DNA of 64,000 nt, taken from Albibacillus kandeliae (GTDB lineage Bacteria > Pseudomonadota > Alphaproteobacteria > Rhodobacterales > Rhodobacteraceae). A program made the translations under genes and the position numbers. The stretch covers positions 1 through 64,000 of the forward strand of contig NZ_QEHM01000001.1 of assembly GCF_003116585.1 (NCBI RefSeq), written 5' to 3'. The notes beneath the pieces are model-generated. The model was given only the letters and a program-made list of their open reading frames with translations, was not told the DNA's origin and searched no databases. Positions 1-8,679 of the stretch are shown piece by piece. The first letter of the stretch is position 1; each line of letters opens with the position of its first letter.

Positions 1-9
1 CCCGGGTCT

Positions 10-110
10 GGCCCGGGACGGGGTGGGTGGCGCGCCCGGGCTTGGCGCCGGGGCCTCGGGTGGTTGGGCGCGCGTTTGGTGCGGGGTCCCGGGGCAGGCC
101 CGGGACGGGG
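10..110. repeat. Short GC-rich direct repeat
   Basis: The 14-mer GGCCCGGGACGGGG occurs at 10-23 and again at 97-110. The whole stretch 1-119 is extremely GC-rich, has no credible gene, and lies just downstream of the minus-strand permease, presumably before the next gene of the same operon beyond the window edge. It may be structured intercistronic RNA or simple low-complexity sequence; I cannot assign a function. Confidence 0.4.
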
Positions 111-119
111 AGGGCAGCG

Positions 120-986
120 TTAGGCATCGAGGTTCTTCCCGACGATGCGCATGAGGAACATGGCGATGATGTTGGCGAGGATGATGGCGTAGACGCCGCC
201 TGCCGAGCCGAGGCCGACGTTCTGGCTTTCCAGCACGCGCTGGTAGATCAGGTAGGTCAGTGTCCGGGTTCCGAAGGAACCCTGGGTGGTGACGAAGATC
301 TCGGCGAAGACCGCCAGCAGGAAGATGGTCTGGATCAGGATCACGATGGTGATCGCGCGGCTGAGGTGGGGCAGGGTGATGTAGACGAAGCGCGACAGCA
401 CCGGTGCGCCGTCCATTTCGGCGGCCTCCAGCTGTTCCGCGTCCAGCGACTGGATCGCGGTCAGCAGGATCAGCGTGGCGAAGGGCAGCCACTGCCACGA
501 GACGATCAGGATGATCGAGAAGACCGAGGCGTCGCTGAGCCAGACGATGGGCTCGGCGCCGAAGAATTTCCAGAGGTGCGCGAAGAGGCCGTTCACGGGG
601 TCCATGAACATGTTCTTCCAGACCAGCGCCGAGACGGTGGGCATGACGAAGAAGGGCGCGATCACGAGGATGCGGACGATGCCCTGACCCCACATGGGCT
701 GATCCAGCAGGATCGCGAGGAGCACCCCGAGGACGATGGTGATGATCAGCACGCCGCCGACGATCCAGAGCGTGGTCAGGACGCTGGGCCAGAAGGCGCT
801 GGAGGTCACGAAGCGGATGTAGTTGTCGAACCCGGCCCAGCCCAGATCGCCACCGCGCAGGGGCAGGTACTTCTTGAACGAGAAGTAGAGGGTCATGATG
901 AGGGGAACGAGCATCCAGCCGAGCAGGAGGATGACCGCGGGGGCCATCATCAGTCGCGCGGCGGATCGGGAATGCCGGGTCGCCAT
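120..986 (-). CDS. Polyol/sugar ABC transporter permease (SmoF/MalF type)
   Basis: Inner-membrane subunit of a carbohydrate ABC importer, 288 residues, about six membrane helices. The binding-protein-dependent permease (EAA) loop that docks the ATPase is visible around residues 185-205 (EQLEAAEMDGAPVLSRFVYI). Sequence feel and the adjacent binding protein match the sorbitol/mannitol importer SmoEFGK of Rhodobacter. It is transcribed after the binding protein at 1093-2394, with a 106-bp gap holding a stem-loop. The second permease, ATPase and probably a polyol dehydrogenase would be expected to the left of the window. The start ATG at 986 has a good AGGAGG-like site just upstream. Family assignment is firm; the substrate (polyol) is inferred. 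Confidence 0.88.
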   Translation of the reverse strand: MATRHSRSAARLMMAPAVILLLGWMLVPLIMTLYFSFKKYLPLRGGDLGWAGFDNYIRFVTSSAFWPSVLTTLWIVGGVLIITIVLGVLLAILLDQPMWGQGIVRILVIAPFFVMPTVSALVWKNMFMDPVNGLFAHLWKFFGAEPIVWLSDASVFSIILIVSWQWLPFATLILLTAIQSLDAEQLEAAEMDGAPVLSRFVYITLPHLSRAITIVILIQTIFLLAVFAEIFVTTQGSFGTRTLTYLIYQRVLESQNVGLGSAGGVYAIILANIIAMFLMRIVGKNLDA

Positions 987-1047
987 GGTGCACCTCCTCT
1001 GGTGACGGACGGACCGTCCGGGGCGGGCGTTTTAAGGTCTTGAAAGA

Positions 1048-1079
1048 GCCGGGGGCGGCGCGGAGCACCGCACCCCGGC
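1048..1079 (-). other. Intercistronic stem-loop between binding protein and permease
   Basis: GCCGGGG (1048-1054) pairs with CCCCGGC (1073-1079), and the enclosed sequence can pair further. There is no T-tract, so this is more likely an mRNA-stabilising or processing hairpin than a full terminator. Such elements commonly raise expression of the binding protein over the permease in ABC operons; that role is inferred here. Confidence 0.5.
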
Positions 1080-1092
1080 AGGGAGGAAAGCG

Positions 1093-2394
1093 CTAGTAGC
1101 CTGCGGCTTCCATCTCTTCGGCAGTCATGGACTGGGCCTTCTCGAGGGCCTCGTCTGCCGTCTGTTGTCCTGCAAGAGCGGCCGAGAACTCCTGGCCGAC
1201 CTGGGTGGCGATGCCCGCGAATTCCGGGATCGCGACGAATTGGACGCCGATGTAGGGCACCTCGTCGACTGCCGGATGGGTCGGGTCAGCCGCGTTGATG
1301 CTGTCGAGCGTCATCTTGGCGAAGGGCACCTTGGCGTACTCCGGGTTCTCGTAGAGCGAGGTCCGGCTGCCCGGGGGCACGTTGGCCCAGCCCTCTTTCG
1401 AGGCCACGAGGTCGAGATATTCCTTGGAGGTCGCCCACTCGATGAACTCCTTGGCTGCGGCCTCTTTCTGGGTGCCTGCGGGGATCGCCAGTGCCCAGGC
1501 CCAGAGCCAGTTGCCGCGCTTGCCGAGGCCGGTATCCGGCGCGAGGGCAAAGCCGACCTTGTCGGCCACGGTCGAGTCGTTGGGGTTGGTCACGAAGGAG
1601 GCGGCGACGGTCGCGTCGATCCACATCCCGCACTTGCCCTGCTGGAACAGCGAGAGGTTTTCGTTGAAGCCGTTGGTGGACGCGCCCGGAGGGCCGGCTT
1701 CGTTCATCAGGTCGAGGTAGAAGTTCAGCGTGTCCTTCCACGGCTGGGTATCGAACTGGGGTTTCCAGTCCATGTCGAACCAGCGCGCGCCGAAGGAGTT
1801 GGACATGGCGGTCAGGAAGGCCATGTTCTCGCCCCAGCCGGCCTTGCCGCGCAGGCAGATGCCGTAGATCTCGTTGTCCTTGTCGGTCATCTTGCGGGCG
1901 GCGTCCGCGACGAACTCCCAGGTGGGGGCGTCGGGCATTTCCAGACCGGCCTTTTCCATCAGGTCGGTGCGGTACATGATCATCGAGCTTTCGCCGTAGA
2001 ACGGCGCCGCGTAGAGCGTGCCGTCGACCGACAGGCCGCCGCGCATGGCGGGCAGGATGTCGTCCACGTCATACTCGGCGGGGAGGTCGTCGAGCGCGAC
2101 CAGCCAGCCCTGCTTGCCCCAGATCGGGGTTTCGTACATGCCGATGGTCATGATGTCGAACTGGCCGCCCTTGGCGGCGATGTCCTGGGTGACGCGCTGG
2201 CGCAGCACGTTCTCTTCCAGGGTGACCCATTCGACTTCGTGGCCTGTTTTCTTGGTGAAATCTTCTGTCAGTCCCTGCATGCGGATCATGTCGCCGTTGT
2301 TCACGGTCGCGATTGTCAGGGTCTCGGCCATCGCTCCGGTGCCGGCCAGCAATGCCATGGCCGTCGCCGCGCGGAATGCGTGCTTGAGGTACAT
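1093..2394 (-). CDS. Polyol/sugar ABC transporter substrate-binding protein (SmoE type)
   Basis: Periplasmic binding protein of 433 residues, family 1 extracellular solute-binding fold. A signal peptide covers about residues 1-23 with cleavage after AMA. The mature N-terminus (ETLTIATVNNGDMIRMQGL) and the segment MYETPIWGKQGWLVALDDL are typical of sorbitol/mannitol binding proteins of Rhodobacteraceae. It is the first gene of the minus-strand importer operon and is preceded by a palindromic operator and a TTGACT -35 element. It should deliver a polyol to the permease at 120-986. The exact substrate is not readable from sequence. Confidence 0.88.
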   Translation of the reverse strand: MYLKHAFRAATAMALLAGTGAMAETLTIATVNNGDMIRMQGLTEDFTKKTGHEVEWVTLEENVLRQRVTQDIAAKGGQFDIMTIGMYETPIWGKQGWLVALDDLPAEYDVDDILPAMRGGLSVDGTLYAAPFYGESSMIMYRTDLMEKAGLEMPDAPTWEFVADAARKMTDKDNEIYGICLRGKAGWGENMAFLTAMSNSFGARWFDMDWKPQFDTQPWKDTLNFYLDLMNEAGPPGASTNGFNENLSLFQQGKCGMWIDATVAASFVTNPNDSTVADKVGFALAPDTGLGKRGNWLWAWALAIPAGTQKEAAAKEFIEWATSKEYLDLVASKEGWANVPPGSRTSLYENPEYAKVPFAKMTLDSINAADPTHPAVDEVPYIGVQFVAIPEFAGIATQVGQEFSAALAGQQTADEALEKAQSMTAEEMEAAGY

Positions 2395-2429
2395 CCGTCT
2401 CCTCCCTTGATTGGATGTGGTGCCGGAAA

Positions 2430-2458
2430 CGCTAGTGGAAAACGCGGCGCGCAGTCAA
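2430..2458 (-). promoter_or_regulatory. Putative promoter of the polyol importer operon
   Basis: On the minus strand TTGACT (2458-2453) is followed after 17 bp by CTAGCG (2435-2430). The -35 is good and the -10 weak, as often in this group. The LacI-type palindrome at 2466-2479 lies immediately upstream of the -35. Confidence 0.5.
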
Positions 2459-2465
2459 TTTATTT

Positions 2466-2479
2466 TTTACGCGCGTAAA
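2466..2479. promoter_or_regulatory. LacI-family operator upstream of the binding-protein gene
   Basis: TTTACGCGCGTAAA is a perfect 14-bp palindrome with the central CG typical of LacI-family operators. It sits between the importer operon and the 3' end of the regulator gene 2511-3542, 7 bp upstream of a -35 element. A diverged copy lies at 3602-3615 in front of the regulator itself, which supports the regulator-operator match. Confidence 0.75.
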
Positions 2480-2510
2480 TTTTTAGCTTTCTGCCAGAAA
2501 AGGCAACCGC

Positions 2511-3542
2511 TTAGGCCGAACCGCGCATGACCAGCCGGCCGTCGAACAGCGTGGTGACGCGCGAGGGCGCGCGCTGTCCCGAATCGATCAGGGAGAAAAG
2601 GGTCTCGACGCTCTTTTGCGCGATCGAGGTGTAATCCTGCGAGACGGTGGTCAGCCGGGGGCAGGTGAAGCGCGAGAAGGGGTGGTCGTCGTGCCCGGCG
2701 ACGCGCAGGGTGCAGTCCGGCTCGATCCCGACCTTGCGGCCGAGTTCGAACGCCGCCGAGAGGAAGCCGATGGCGAGGCGGTCGTTGCTGCAGAGCACGG
2801 TGTTGGTGGGCAGACGGCCCTCGGAGATCAGCCGGCTGGCGCCGTTGAAGCCGATCTGTTCGAAGTCCCAGCCTTCGCCCTCGACCTGAAGCATGACCGG
2901 TTCGAGGCCCAGCCGCTCCATTTTGCCCTTGTAGGCGTTGCGCCGCTTGAAGGCGTTGGGGTTGGGCGGGGTGCGCATCTCGAAGAAGACCGGCGGTTCG
3001 CCGGTGCGGCACAGGTAGTCGACGATCAGGCCGATGCTCTGCTCGTTGTCCATGCCGAAGAAGGCCTCGCCCGCGCTCTCGATGCTGTTGTCAAAGAGGA
3101 CGGTCGGCACGTCGTCGCAGAAGGCCCGGATCTGCTCGCGGTCCGAGAGGCGGCCGAGGGGGGCCATCAGCACCCCGGCGGGCTTGATCGAGCGAAGGCT
3201 TTCGATGTTGTTGATCTCCTGCTGCGGGTCGCCGTGCGAGCTGAGCAGGATGGGGCGGAACCCGGTTTCGATCACCAGATTCTCGATGTTGCGGGCGATC
3301 TCGGCGAAGAAGGGGTCGGCGAGGTAGGGCACCACGATGCCGACGTTCTTGGTCAGCCGCCGGTTCTGGTTCACCGCGTACATGTTGGGGCGGTAGTCGA
3401 ACTTCTCCAGCGCCGCCTCGATCCGCTGGCGGGTGGATTCGCGGACGCTCTGAGGATCGTTGAAGTACTTCGAGACCGTCGGGCGCGAGATGCCGCTGAC
3501 AGTGGCGAAGTCTTCCATGTTCCTGATCTTCGGCTCGTCCAT
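2511..3542 (-). CDS. LacI-family transcriptional regulator
   Basis: 343-residue repressor. Residues about 8-55 form the LacI helix-turn-helix plus hinge helix (MEDFATVSGISRPTVSKYF, then STRQRIEAALEKFDYRPN), followed by a periplasmic-binding-protein-like effector domain (VGIVVPYLADPFF). It lies directly upstream of the importer genes on the same strand and probably represses them until the polyol is present. The palindromes at 2466-2479 and 3602-3615 are likely operators, implying autoregulation. The effector is unknown. Confidence 0.9.
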   Translation of the reverse strand: MDEPKIRNMEDFATVSGISRPTVSKYFNDPQSVRESTRQRIEAALEKFDYRPNMYAVNQNRRLTKNVGIVVPYLADPFFAEIARNIENLVIETGFRPILLSSHGDPQQEINNIESLRSIKPAGVLMAPLGRLSDREQIRAFCDDVPTVLFDNSIESAGEAFFGMDNEQSIGLIVDYLCRTGEPPVFFEMRTPPNPNAFKRRNAYKGKMERLGLEPVMLQVEGEGWDFEQIGFNGASRLISEGRLPTNTVLCSNDRLAIGFLSAAFELGRKVGIEPDCTLRVAGHDDHPFSRFTCPRLTTVSQDYTSIAQKSVETLFSLIDSGQRAPSRVTTLFDGRLVMRGSA

Positions 3543-3601
3543 TCTATCCGTGATCTCCCCCGCTGACCTGACCGGCCCTCCCGCCGATCATTTCAAAGAT
3601 A

Positions 3602-3615
3602 TTTGACGCGCGCAA
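3602..3615. promoter_or_regulatory. Second, imperfect LacI operator upstream of the regulator gene
   Basis: TTGACGCGCGCAAA matches the perfect palindrome at 2466-2479 at 12 of 14 positions and keeps the CGCGCG core. It is about 60 bp upstream of the regulator start, where an autoregulatory site would be expected. Confidence 0.5.
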
Positions 3616-3694
3616 ACTTTTCCAGTTCCCGCACCCGGAGAGAGCGGTATCGGCGCACGCAGGGAATGAAAAGGGGGCAGTCGCCGGGGGCGCC

Positions 3695-4639
3695 TCAGGT
3701 GCGCGGAGCGCTGCGCCGGGTCTGCGAGGGGCTGTGGCCCGACCAGTTGCGGTAGGCGGTGGCAAAGGCCTCGGCGGTTTCGTAGCCCGCGAGCCGGGTG
3801 GCCTCGGACACGTTCGCCCCGGCGCGCAGGGCGGCATCGGCGCGGGCGAGGCGGAGCTGGCGCAGGTAGACCATGACCGGCAGCCCGTGGGCGCGCCGGA
3901 ACAGGCGGCGGGCCGAGGACACGCTCATCGCGCCCGCACCGGCGATGTCGGTGATCGAGGCCATCGGGCCGGGGCGCAGGGCATGGGCCTCCATCCGGGC
4001 GAGGCTGGTCTGTTCGCGCGGCGAAAGCGCCTCGTCTTCCTCCAGCAGGCGCTGGAGGACACCGTGGGCCTGCGACATGCCGAAGCTTTCCAGCGCCATG
4101 ATCTGCGAGGGCGTGAGCCGTCCCGGACCGGGCTGGAGCGCCATCAGGGCTTCGGCCGCGGCCTCGTCCGGGGGCAGGGCGGACCATTCGCGCAGCAGCA
4201 CGTCGCGCTTGCCCATGAGGCTGTCGCGGGTGACGCCGCGCGCTTCGAGAAAGTCCCAGGACAGCACCACGGCGATGTTGCGCAGCCGTTCGCCCGCGGT
4301 GCCGCGCCGGCAGAAGCGCGCGGGGCGGCGCAGGGCCGTGAGCGCAAGGCGGACCGGGGCGTCGGGCGCGCGGGACAGTTGCAGCGGCATGCCGTCGAGT
4401 TCGGCGTCGATCCGGCCTTCGAGCACGTAGTGCAGGATCACGTTTGCGGGCCGCGTGACGGTGGTTTCGAAGTCGGAGACGGTGACCGCGTCGAAGATCT
4501 TGACCGTCATGCCGGAGGGCATGTCCGCACGGGCCCGCTTGCCCGCCAGAACCACCTGTTCCATCGGCTGGCGCGTGCCGAAACCGGAGTCGACGGGCGA
4601 GGCCGGGGCGATATCGGACAGGCGGATCTGTGAGGTCAT
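3695..4639 (-). CDS. AraC-family regulator (PchR-like), divergent from TonB receptor
   Basis: 314-residue regulator with a C-terminal AraC/XylS double helix-turn-helix from about residue 215 (ITDIAGAGAMSVSSARRLFRR, then VSEATRLAGYETAEAFATAYRNW). The N-terminal part resembles siderophore-sensing PchR-type regulators. It is transcribed away from the TonB-dependent receptor at 4770, with a 130-bp shared promoter region. In this family the regulator usually activates the receptor when the ferric siderophore is present; that role is inferred from position. Confidence 0.85.
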   Translation of the reverse strand: MTSQIRLSDIAPASPVDSGFGTRQPMEQVVLAGKRARADMPSGMTVKIFDAVTVSDFETTVTRPANVILHYVLEGRIDAELDGMPLQLSRAPDAPVRLALTALRRPARFCRRGTAGERLRNIAVVLSWDFLEARGVTRDSLMGKRDVLLREWSALPPDEAAAEALMALQPGPGRLTPSQIMALESFGMSQAHGVLQRLLEEDEALSPREQTSLARMEAHALRPGPMASITDIAGAGAMSVSSARRLFRRAHGLPVMVYLRQLRLARADAALRAGANVSEATRLAGYETAEAFATAYRNWSGHSPSQTRRSAPRT

Positions 4640-4769
4640 GTGGCGGTTTCCCGGTGAATTTGGCGCGCGCGAGCAGAAATCTGGCGGGTTCGAAAAGGTT
4701 CGGACGTGGCGGAAACCGTGTGCACCTCATAAAAGTATATAAAAATAGTCAGAATATCAAGGAACGGAA
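4640..4769. promoter_or_regulatory. Divergent promoter region, AraC gene / TonB receptor
   Basis: A 130-bp gap, GC-rich on the left and AT-rich from about 4729 (ATAAAAGTATATAAAAATAG). A TATAAA-like -10 is present without a convincing -35, consistent with activator dependence. I see no clear Fur or RirA box. Confidence 0.4.
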
Positions 4770-6887
4770 ATGGCGAACCACGCGCGTACTCCCCTCCATC
4801 TTGCCCTGCTGGCGAGCACGGCCCTGGCCGGCCCCGCGCTGGCGCAGGATGCCGTCGATCTGGAACCCATCATCGTCAAGTCGTCGAGCTACGAGACCGA
4901 GGACTCCGACAGCTATGCGACCGATCTGATCTCGGTCGGCGAGAAGGCGGCGGTGAGCCCGCGCGAGGTGCCACAGTCGACCACCGTGATCACCAACGCC
5001 CAGATCAAGGACGGCGGTTACACCGCGCTGGAGGAGGCGCTGGCCGACGCTCCGGGCATCATGATCCTGAACAACGACGTGGGCCGCTCCTCGATCTTCT
5101 CGCGCGGGTACGAGTTCGACTATCTCTACTTCGACGGTCTGCCCGCGCCGGTGAGCTCGATCTACGGCACCCAGCCCGACCTTTCGATCGTCGACCACGT
5201 CGAAGTGCTGAAGGGCCCCGCCGGCCTGTTCATCGGCACCGGTGAGCCGGCGGGCGCGATCAACATGCGCCTCAAGCAGGCGACCTCGGTCGCCCGGAAG
5301 GGCTATTACACCTTCTCGGCGGACTCGAACGGGCAGTATCGCGGCGAAGTCGACGTTGCGGGCGCGCTGAACGAGTCGGGCACCGTGCGGGGCCGGGCTG
5401 TGGTGGCCTATGGCGACGGCGACAGCTTCATCGACATGTCCGAGAACGGTGTGACCTCGATCTACGGTACGCTGGCCTGGGACATCTCGCCCGACACCAC
5501 GCTGACCTTCTCGCTGAGCCACATGGAGCGGGACATCTCGCCCTACAACGGCCTGCCGAGCTATGCCGACAACTCGCTGATCTGGACCGATGTCGACGCG
5601 ACGACCGCCGCCGACTGGAACCAGTTCGACAACGAGACCAATGACGCCGTGCTGGCGCTGGAGCACCGTTTCGCCAATGGGACGCGGCTGAAATTCTCGG
5701 CTCGGCAGTCCTATCAGGACGCGGATTTCCTCTATGCCTACTCGGGCTCGGCGGCGGCCTCGGACAACACCATTTCCAGCCTGCGCTGGCTGGGGCGCGA
5801 CTTTGACCAGGACAGCCTTGCGCTGGACGTGCACGCCGACATTCCCTTCTTCCTCGGCGGCTGGGAAGCCAATGCCATCGTCGGTGCAGACTGGCAGAAG
5901 GTCAGCAGCACGGCCTACCAGGCTTCGGGCGTGATCTCGGGCTCGTGGGATCTGGATGACTGGGACGTGTCCGACGTGGCGCGCCCGGACGTTTCCTACA
6001 CCTCGCGGACCGATACCGAGACGACCTCGAAGGGGATCTATTCGCAGCTTCGCCTGAAGCCGAACGACGCCCTGACGCTGATCGGCGGCGCGCGGGTCAG
6101 CTGGTATGAAGGCACCTCGACCGCCTACAGCGTGAGCTCGGGCACCATCACCGGCACCACCAGCGAGGACAACTACGACGTGTCTGGCCATGTCACGCCC
6201 TTCGCGGGCATGACCTATGACCTGTCGCCCTCGACGACGCTCTACGCGAGCTACTCGGAGATCTTCATCCCGCAGTCCGAGGTGGATTCCGGCGGCAGCC
6301 TGCTCGATCCGGTCGAGGGGCAGCAGTACGAGATCGGCGTCAAGGCGCGGGTCTGGAACGCGGTCAACGTCTCGGCGGCGCTGTTCGATCTGACAGAGGT
6401 CAACCGCCCGGTGGCCGTGGACGGCGAGAGCTACTACGTGGCGGGCGAGGAAGTCCGTTCGCGCGGGTTCGAGGCGGAAGCCTCGGGTGAACTGCTCGAG
6501 GGGCTGCACGTCGCGGCGGGCTATACCTACACCGACACCGAGTACCTGAACGGCACCAGCGAGGGCGAGATCTTCTCGACCTACACGCCGGATCACATGC
6601 TCAAGCTGCAGACCATGTACGACATTCAGCAGGGTGCGCTGGCGGGCTGGAGCGTCGGGGGGCGGGTGACGGTCATGTCGTCCTTCTCGTCCCGCGGGAT
6701 CGAGGCGCCGGGCTATGGCGTGGTCGACCTGATGACCAAGAAGTCGCTGGGCAACGGCGCGCTGGTGCGCCTCGGTGTCTCCAACCTGTTCGACAAGGAC
6801 TACTATGCCCGCGTCGGCAGCACCTCGGTCTTCAACTTCCGTGGCGCGCCCCGCACCTTCGAGGTCGCCTTCAGCAAGGCGTTCTGA
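4770..6887 (+). CDS. TonB-dependent siderophore receptor
   Basis: 705-residue outer-membrane receptor. A signal peptide ends at ALAQ (about residue 26). The plug domain follows (VPQSTTVITNAQIKDGGY, then VDHVEVLKGPAGLFIGTGEPAGAINM), then a 22-strand barrel ending in a C-terminal aromatic residue (VAFSKAF), the sorting signal for outer-membrane insertion. The plug resembles FpvA/FoxA-type ferric siderophore receptors. It is divergent from an AraC regulator and followed after 22 bp by an esterase-like hydrolase, which supports import of a ferric siderophore. The ligand is unknown. Confidence 0.9.
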   Translation: MANHARTPLHLALLASTALAGPALAQDAVDLEPIIVKSSSYETEDSDSYATDLISVGEKAAVSPREVPQSTTVITNAQIKDGGYTALEEALADAPGIMILNNDVGRSSIFSRGYEFDYLYFDGLPAPVSSIYGTQPDLSIVDHVEVLKGPAGLFIGTGEPAGAINMRLKQATSVARKGYYTFSADSNGQYRGEVDVAGALNESGTVRGRAVVAYGDGDSFIDMSENGVTSIYGTLAWDISPDTTLTFSLSHMERDISPYNGLPSYADNSLIWTDVDATTAADWNQFDNETNDAVLALEHRFANGTRLKFSARQSYQDADFLYAYSGSAAASDNTISSLRWLGRDFDQDSLALDVHADIPFFLGGWEANAIVGADWQKVSSTAYQASGVISGSWDLDDWDVSDVARPDVSYTSRTDTETTSKGIYSQLRLKPNDALTLIGGARVSWYEGTSTAYSVSSGTITGTTSEDNYDVSGHVTPFAGMTYDLSPSTTLYASYSEIFIPQSEVDSGGSLLDPVEGQQYEIGVKARVWNAVNVSAALFDLTEVNRPVAVDGESYYVAGEEVRSRGFEAEASGELLEGLHVAAGYTYTDTEYLNGTSEGEIFSTYTPDHMLKLQTMYDIQQGALAGWSVGGRVTVMSSFSSRGIEAPGYGVVDLMTKKSLGNGALVRLGVSNLFDKDYYARVGSTSVFNFRGAPRTFEVAFSKAF

Positions 6888-6909
6888 AGACAGCGGAAAG
6901 ATCAGAGCC

Positions 6910-7749
6910 ATGGCGGATGCCACAGCCGAAACAGGAACCGGAGCCGGTGGCGGAGACGCCGCCGGTTTCACGTCTTCAACTGCCCGTGGGCTTGGAACCG
7001 CTTGGGCGCCTGCCGGGGTCACGACCTTCGACGTTGGCCCAGAGGATGCGCCTTTCCGCGTGCTCGTCGCCGCTCCGACCGCGCCAGCCCCGCCCGAGGG
7101 GTACGGGTTGATCGTGGCGATGGACGCCGCCTGGACCTTTGGCACGCTGCGCGATGTCGCGGGGCTGCTGGGGGCGGGGCGGGGTGATGCCAGCCGGCCC
7201 ACGGTGATCGTGGGCGTGGGCTGGCCGACCGATACGCTGGGTGATTTCGAGCGGCGAGGGCCCGACCTCGTCGGCGAGGCCGGGGAGGGGCCGGGGTCTG
7301 CGGCGACCCTGCGGGTGGTCGCGGAGGAGATCCTGCCGCGCGTCGCCAATGCCTTGCCGCTGGACCCGTCGCACCGGATGTTGGCCGGTCACAGCTTTGG
7401 CGGGGCCTTTGCCCTGCGCGCGCGGGCGCAGCGGCCGGGGCTCTTCAGCCACATCGCGGCGGGCAGCCCGTCGATCTGGACCGATCCTGAGGGATTCTTT
7501 GCCACGGCGGCGCCGGACGGCCCCGCGACGCTGATTGCCGTGGGCGAATACGAGGCGGGGGACGCGGCAGAGGCCGCCGGTGCAGATGCCGACCGGGTGG
7601 AGCGCCTGCGCGACCGCGACATGTGGGGGCGCGCACATCGCATGTCCGAGGTGCTGGGCGCGCGCTTTGTCGAGATACCGGAGGCCGGACACGGGCAGGC
7701 CATCGCGCCCTTCCTCGCGCGCGCGGTGGAGTTCCTGTGGAACGGCTGA
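6910..7749 (+). CDS. Alpha/beta hydrolase, possible siderophore esterase
   Basis: 279 residues from the ATG at 6910, preceded by a weak purine-rich site. The esterase-type nucleophile elbow GHSFGG (near residue 160) and a late EAGHGQ motif with the catalytic histidine place it in the Fes/IroE/esterase-D-like alpha/beta hydrolases. It follows the TonB receptor in the same direction, so hydrolysis of an imported ester siderophore to release iron is a reasonable inference. An acidic, alanine- and glycine-rich N-terminal stretch looks poorly conserved and the true start could be further in. No clear signal peptide, so it is probably cytoplasmic. Confidence 0.75.
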   Translation: MADATAETGTGAGGGDAAGFTSSTARGLGTAWAPAGVTTFDVGPEDAPFRVLVAAPTAPAPPEGYGLIVAMDAAWTFGTLRDVAGLLGAGRGDASRPTVIVGVGWPTDTLGDFERRGPDLVGEAGEGPGSAATLRVVAEEILPRVANALPLDPSHRMLAGHSFGGAFALRARAQRPGLFSHIAAGSPSIWTDPEGFFATAAPDGPATLIAVGEYEAGDAAEAAGADADRVERLRDRDMWGRAHRMSEVLGARFVEIPEAGHGQAIAPFLARAVEFLWNG

Positions 7750-7758
7750 CCGCCGCGC

Positions 7759-8679
7759 TCAGTCCGCCGGTTCGGTGCAGGCGCGGCTGAGGGCTTCCAC
7801 CGCCGCGTCGAGCGAGGCGGTGGGGCGCGGCGCGATGAGGACGAGGCCGGTGGGCGCAAGCCCCGGCGCAGGGGTGATCTCGTGCCGTGCGCCGACGGAC
7901 TGGACGAGCACGGTTTCACCGCTCTCGGCGTCTTCGACGAGGCCCTTCACGCGGTGCACCGTCTCGGGCAGCGCGTCGAGCGCCGCCTTGAGGCGCGGCA
8001 GGTTCACCGGCGTTTCGGGGTTAAGGGTCGCCGTCACGAAGATGTCGGCGTGGCTGCCGTGGTAACCGGGGGCGGTCGGCGACGGGGACGCCTGACCGAT
8101 CAGCAGGGCGTTCGGGATATTGCCGAACTGGGTTTCGACCAGCCGGGCGCGCGGCGCGACCAGCGCCAGCCACGCCTGCAGGTCGTCGGCCTGATGTTCG
8201 TAGAGCAGGTCGGTCTTGGTCAGCGCGATGAGGTCGGCGCTCGCCAGTTGCTGGCGGACGAGGTTTCCCACGTACTTGTCCTGCGCGCGCTTGCGGACGG
8301 TTTCGGCATCGGCGGCGACGACGATGGCGTCCAGCCGGAAGCCGGGCCAGTAGCCCACCGTCATGGCGATGCGGGCGGGATCGGCGACGCCGCTGGCCTC
8401 GAGCAGGACATGGTCGGGTGGCTGCGGCAGGGCGGCGACCGCGTCCAGCGCGGCCCCGAGGTCATCGCCGATGGAACAGCAGACGCAGCCGTTGGCGAGT
8501 TCGACCACGGGCGAGTCGGCGGCTTCGATCAGCCGGGCGTCGACGTTCACCGCGCCGAAGTCGTTCACCAGAACGGCGAGACGCAGCGGGCCGGGCTCGG
8601 CCAGCCGCCTGTTGACGATGGTGGTCTTGCCGGAGCCGAGGTAGCCCGAGAGGACCGTGACCGGGATGCGCGGGGTCAT
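7759..8679 (-). CDS. CobW/COG0523-family GTPase (metal chaperone)
   Basis: 306-residue G3E GTPase. The P-loop GYLGSGKTT lies near residue 12, the metal-binding CxCC motif (NGCVCCSIGDDLG) near residue 64, and a NKxD-like TKTD follows; a CobW C-terminal domain completes it. Family members load zinc, cobalt or other metals into client enzymes. Its start overlaps the stop of the amidohydrolase at 8676 by 4 bp, so the two are translated together and the metal-dependent amidohydrolase is a plausible client. That link is inferred. Confidence 0.88.
   Translation of the reverse strand: MTPRIPVTVLSGYLGSGKTTIVNRRLAEPGPLRLAVLVNDFGAVNVDARLIEAADSPVVELANGCVCCSIGDDLGAALDAVAALPQPPDHVLLEASGVADPARIAMTVGYWPGFRLDAIVVAADAETVRKRAQDKYVGNLVRQQLASADLIALTKTDLLYEHQADDLQAWLALVAPRARLVETQFGNIPNALLIGQASPSPTAPGYHGSHADIFVTATLNPETPVNLPRLKAALDALPETVHRVKGLVEDAESGETVLVQSVGARHEITPAPGLAPTGLVLIAPRPTASLDAAVEALSRACTEPAD

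Noticed and set aside
4749-7349. Very long open frame antisense to the first TonB receptor
   Set aside because: Its product is arginine-, alanine- and proline-rich with no domain pattern, and it is opposed by a receptor with signal peptide, plug and barrel motifs. Long shadow frames are common at this GC content.
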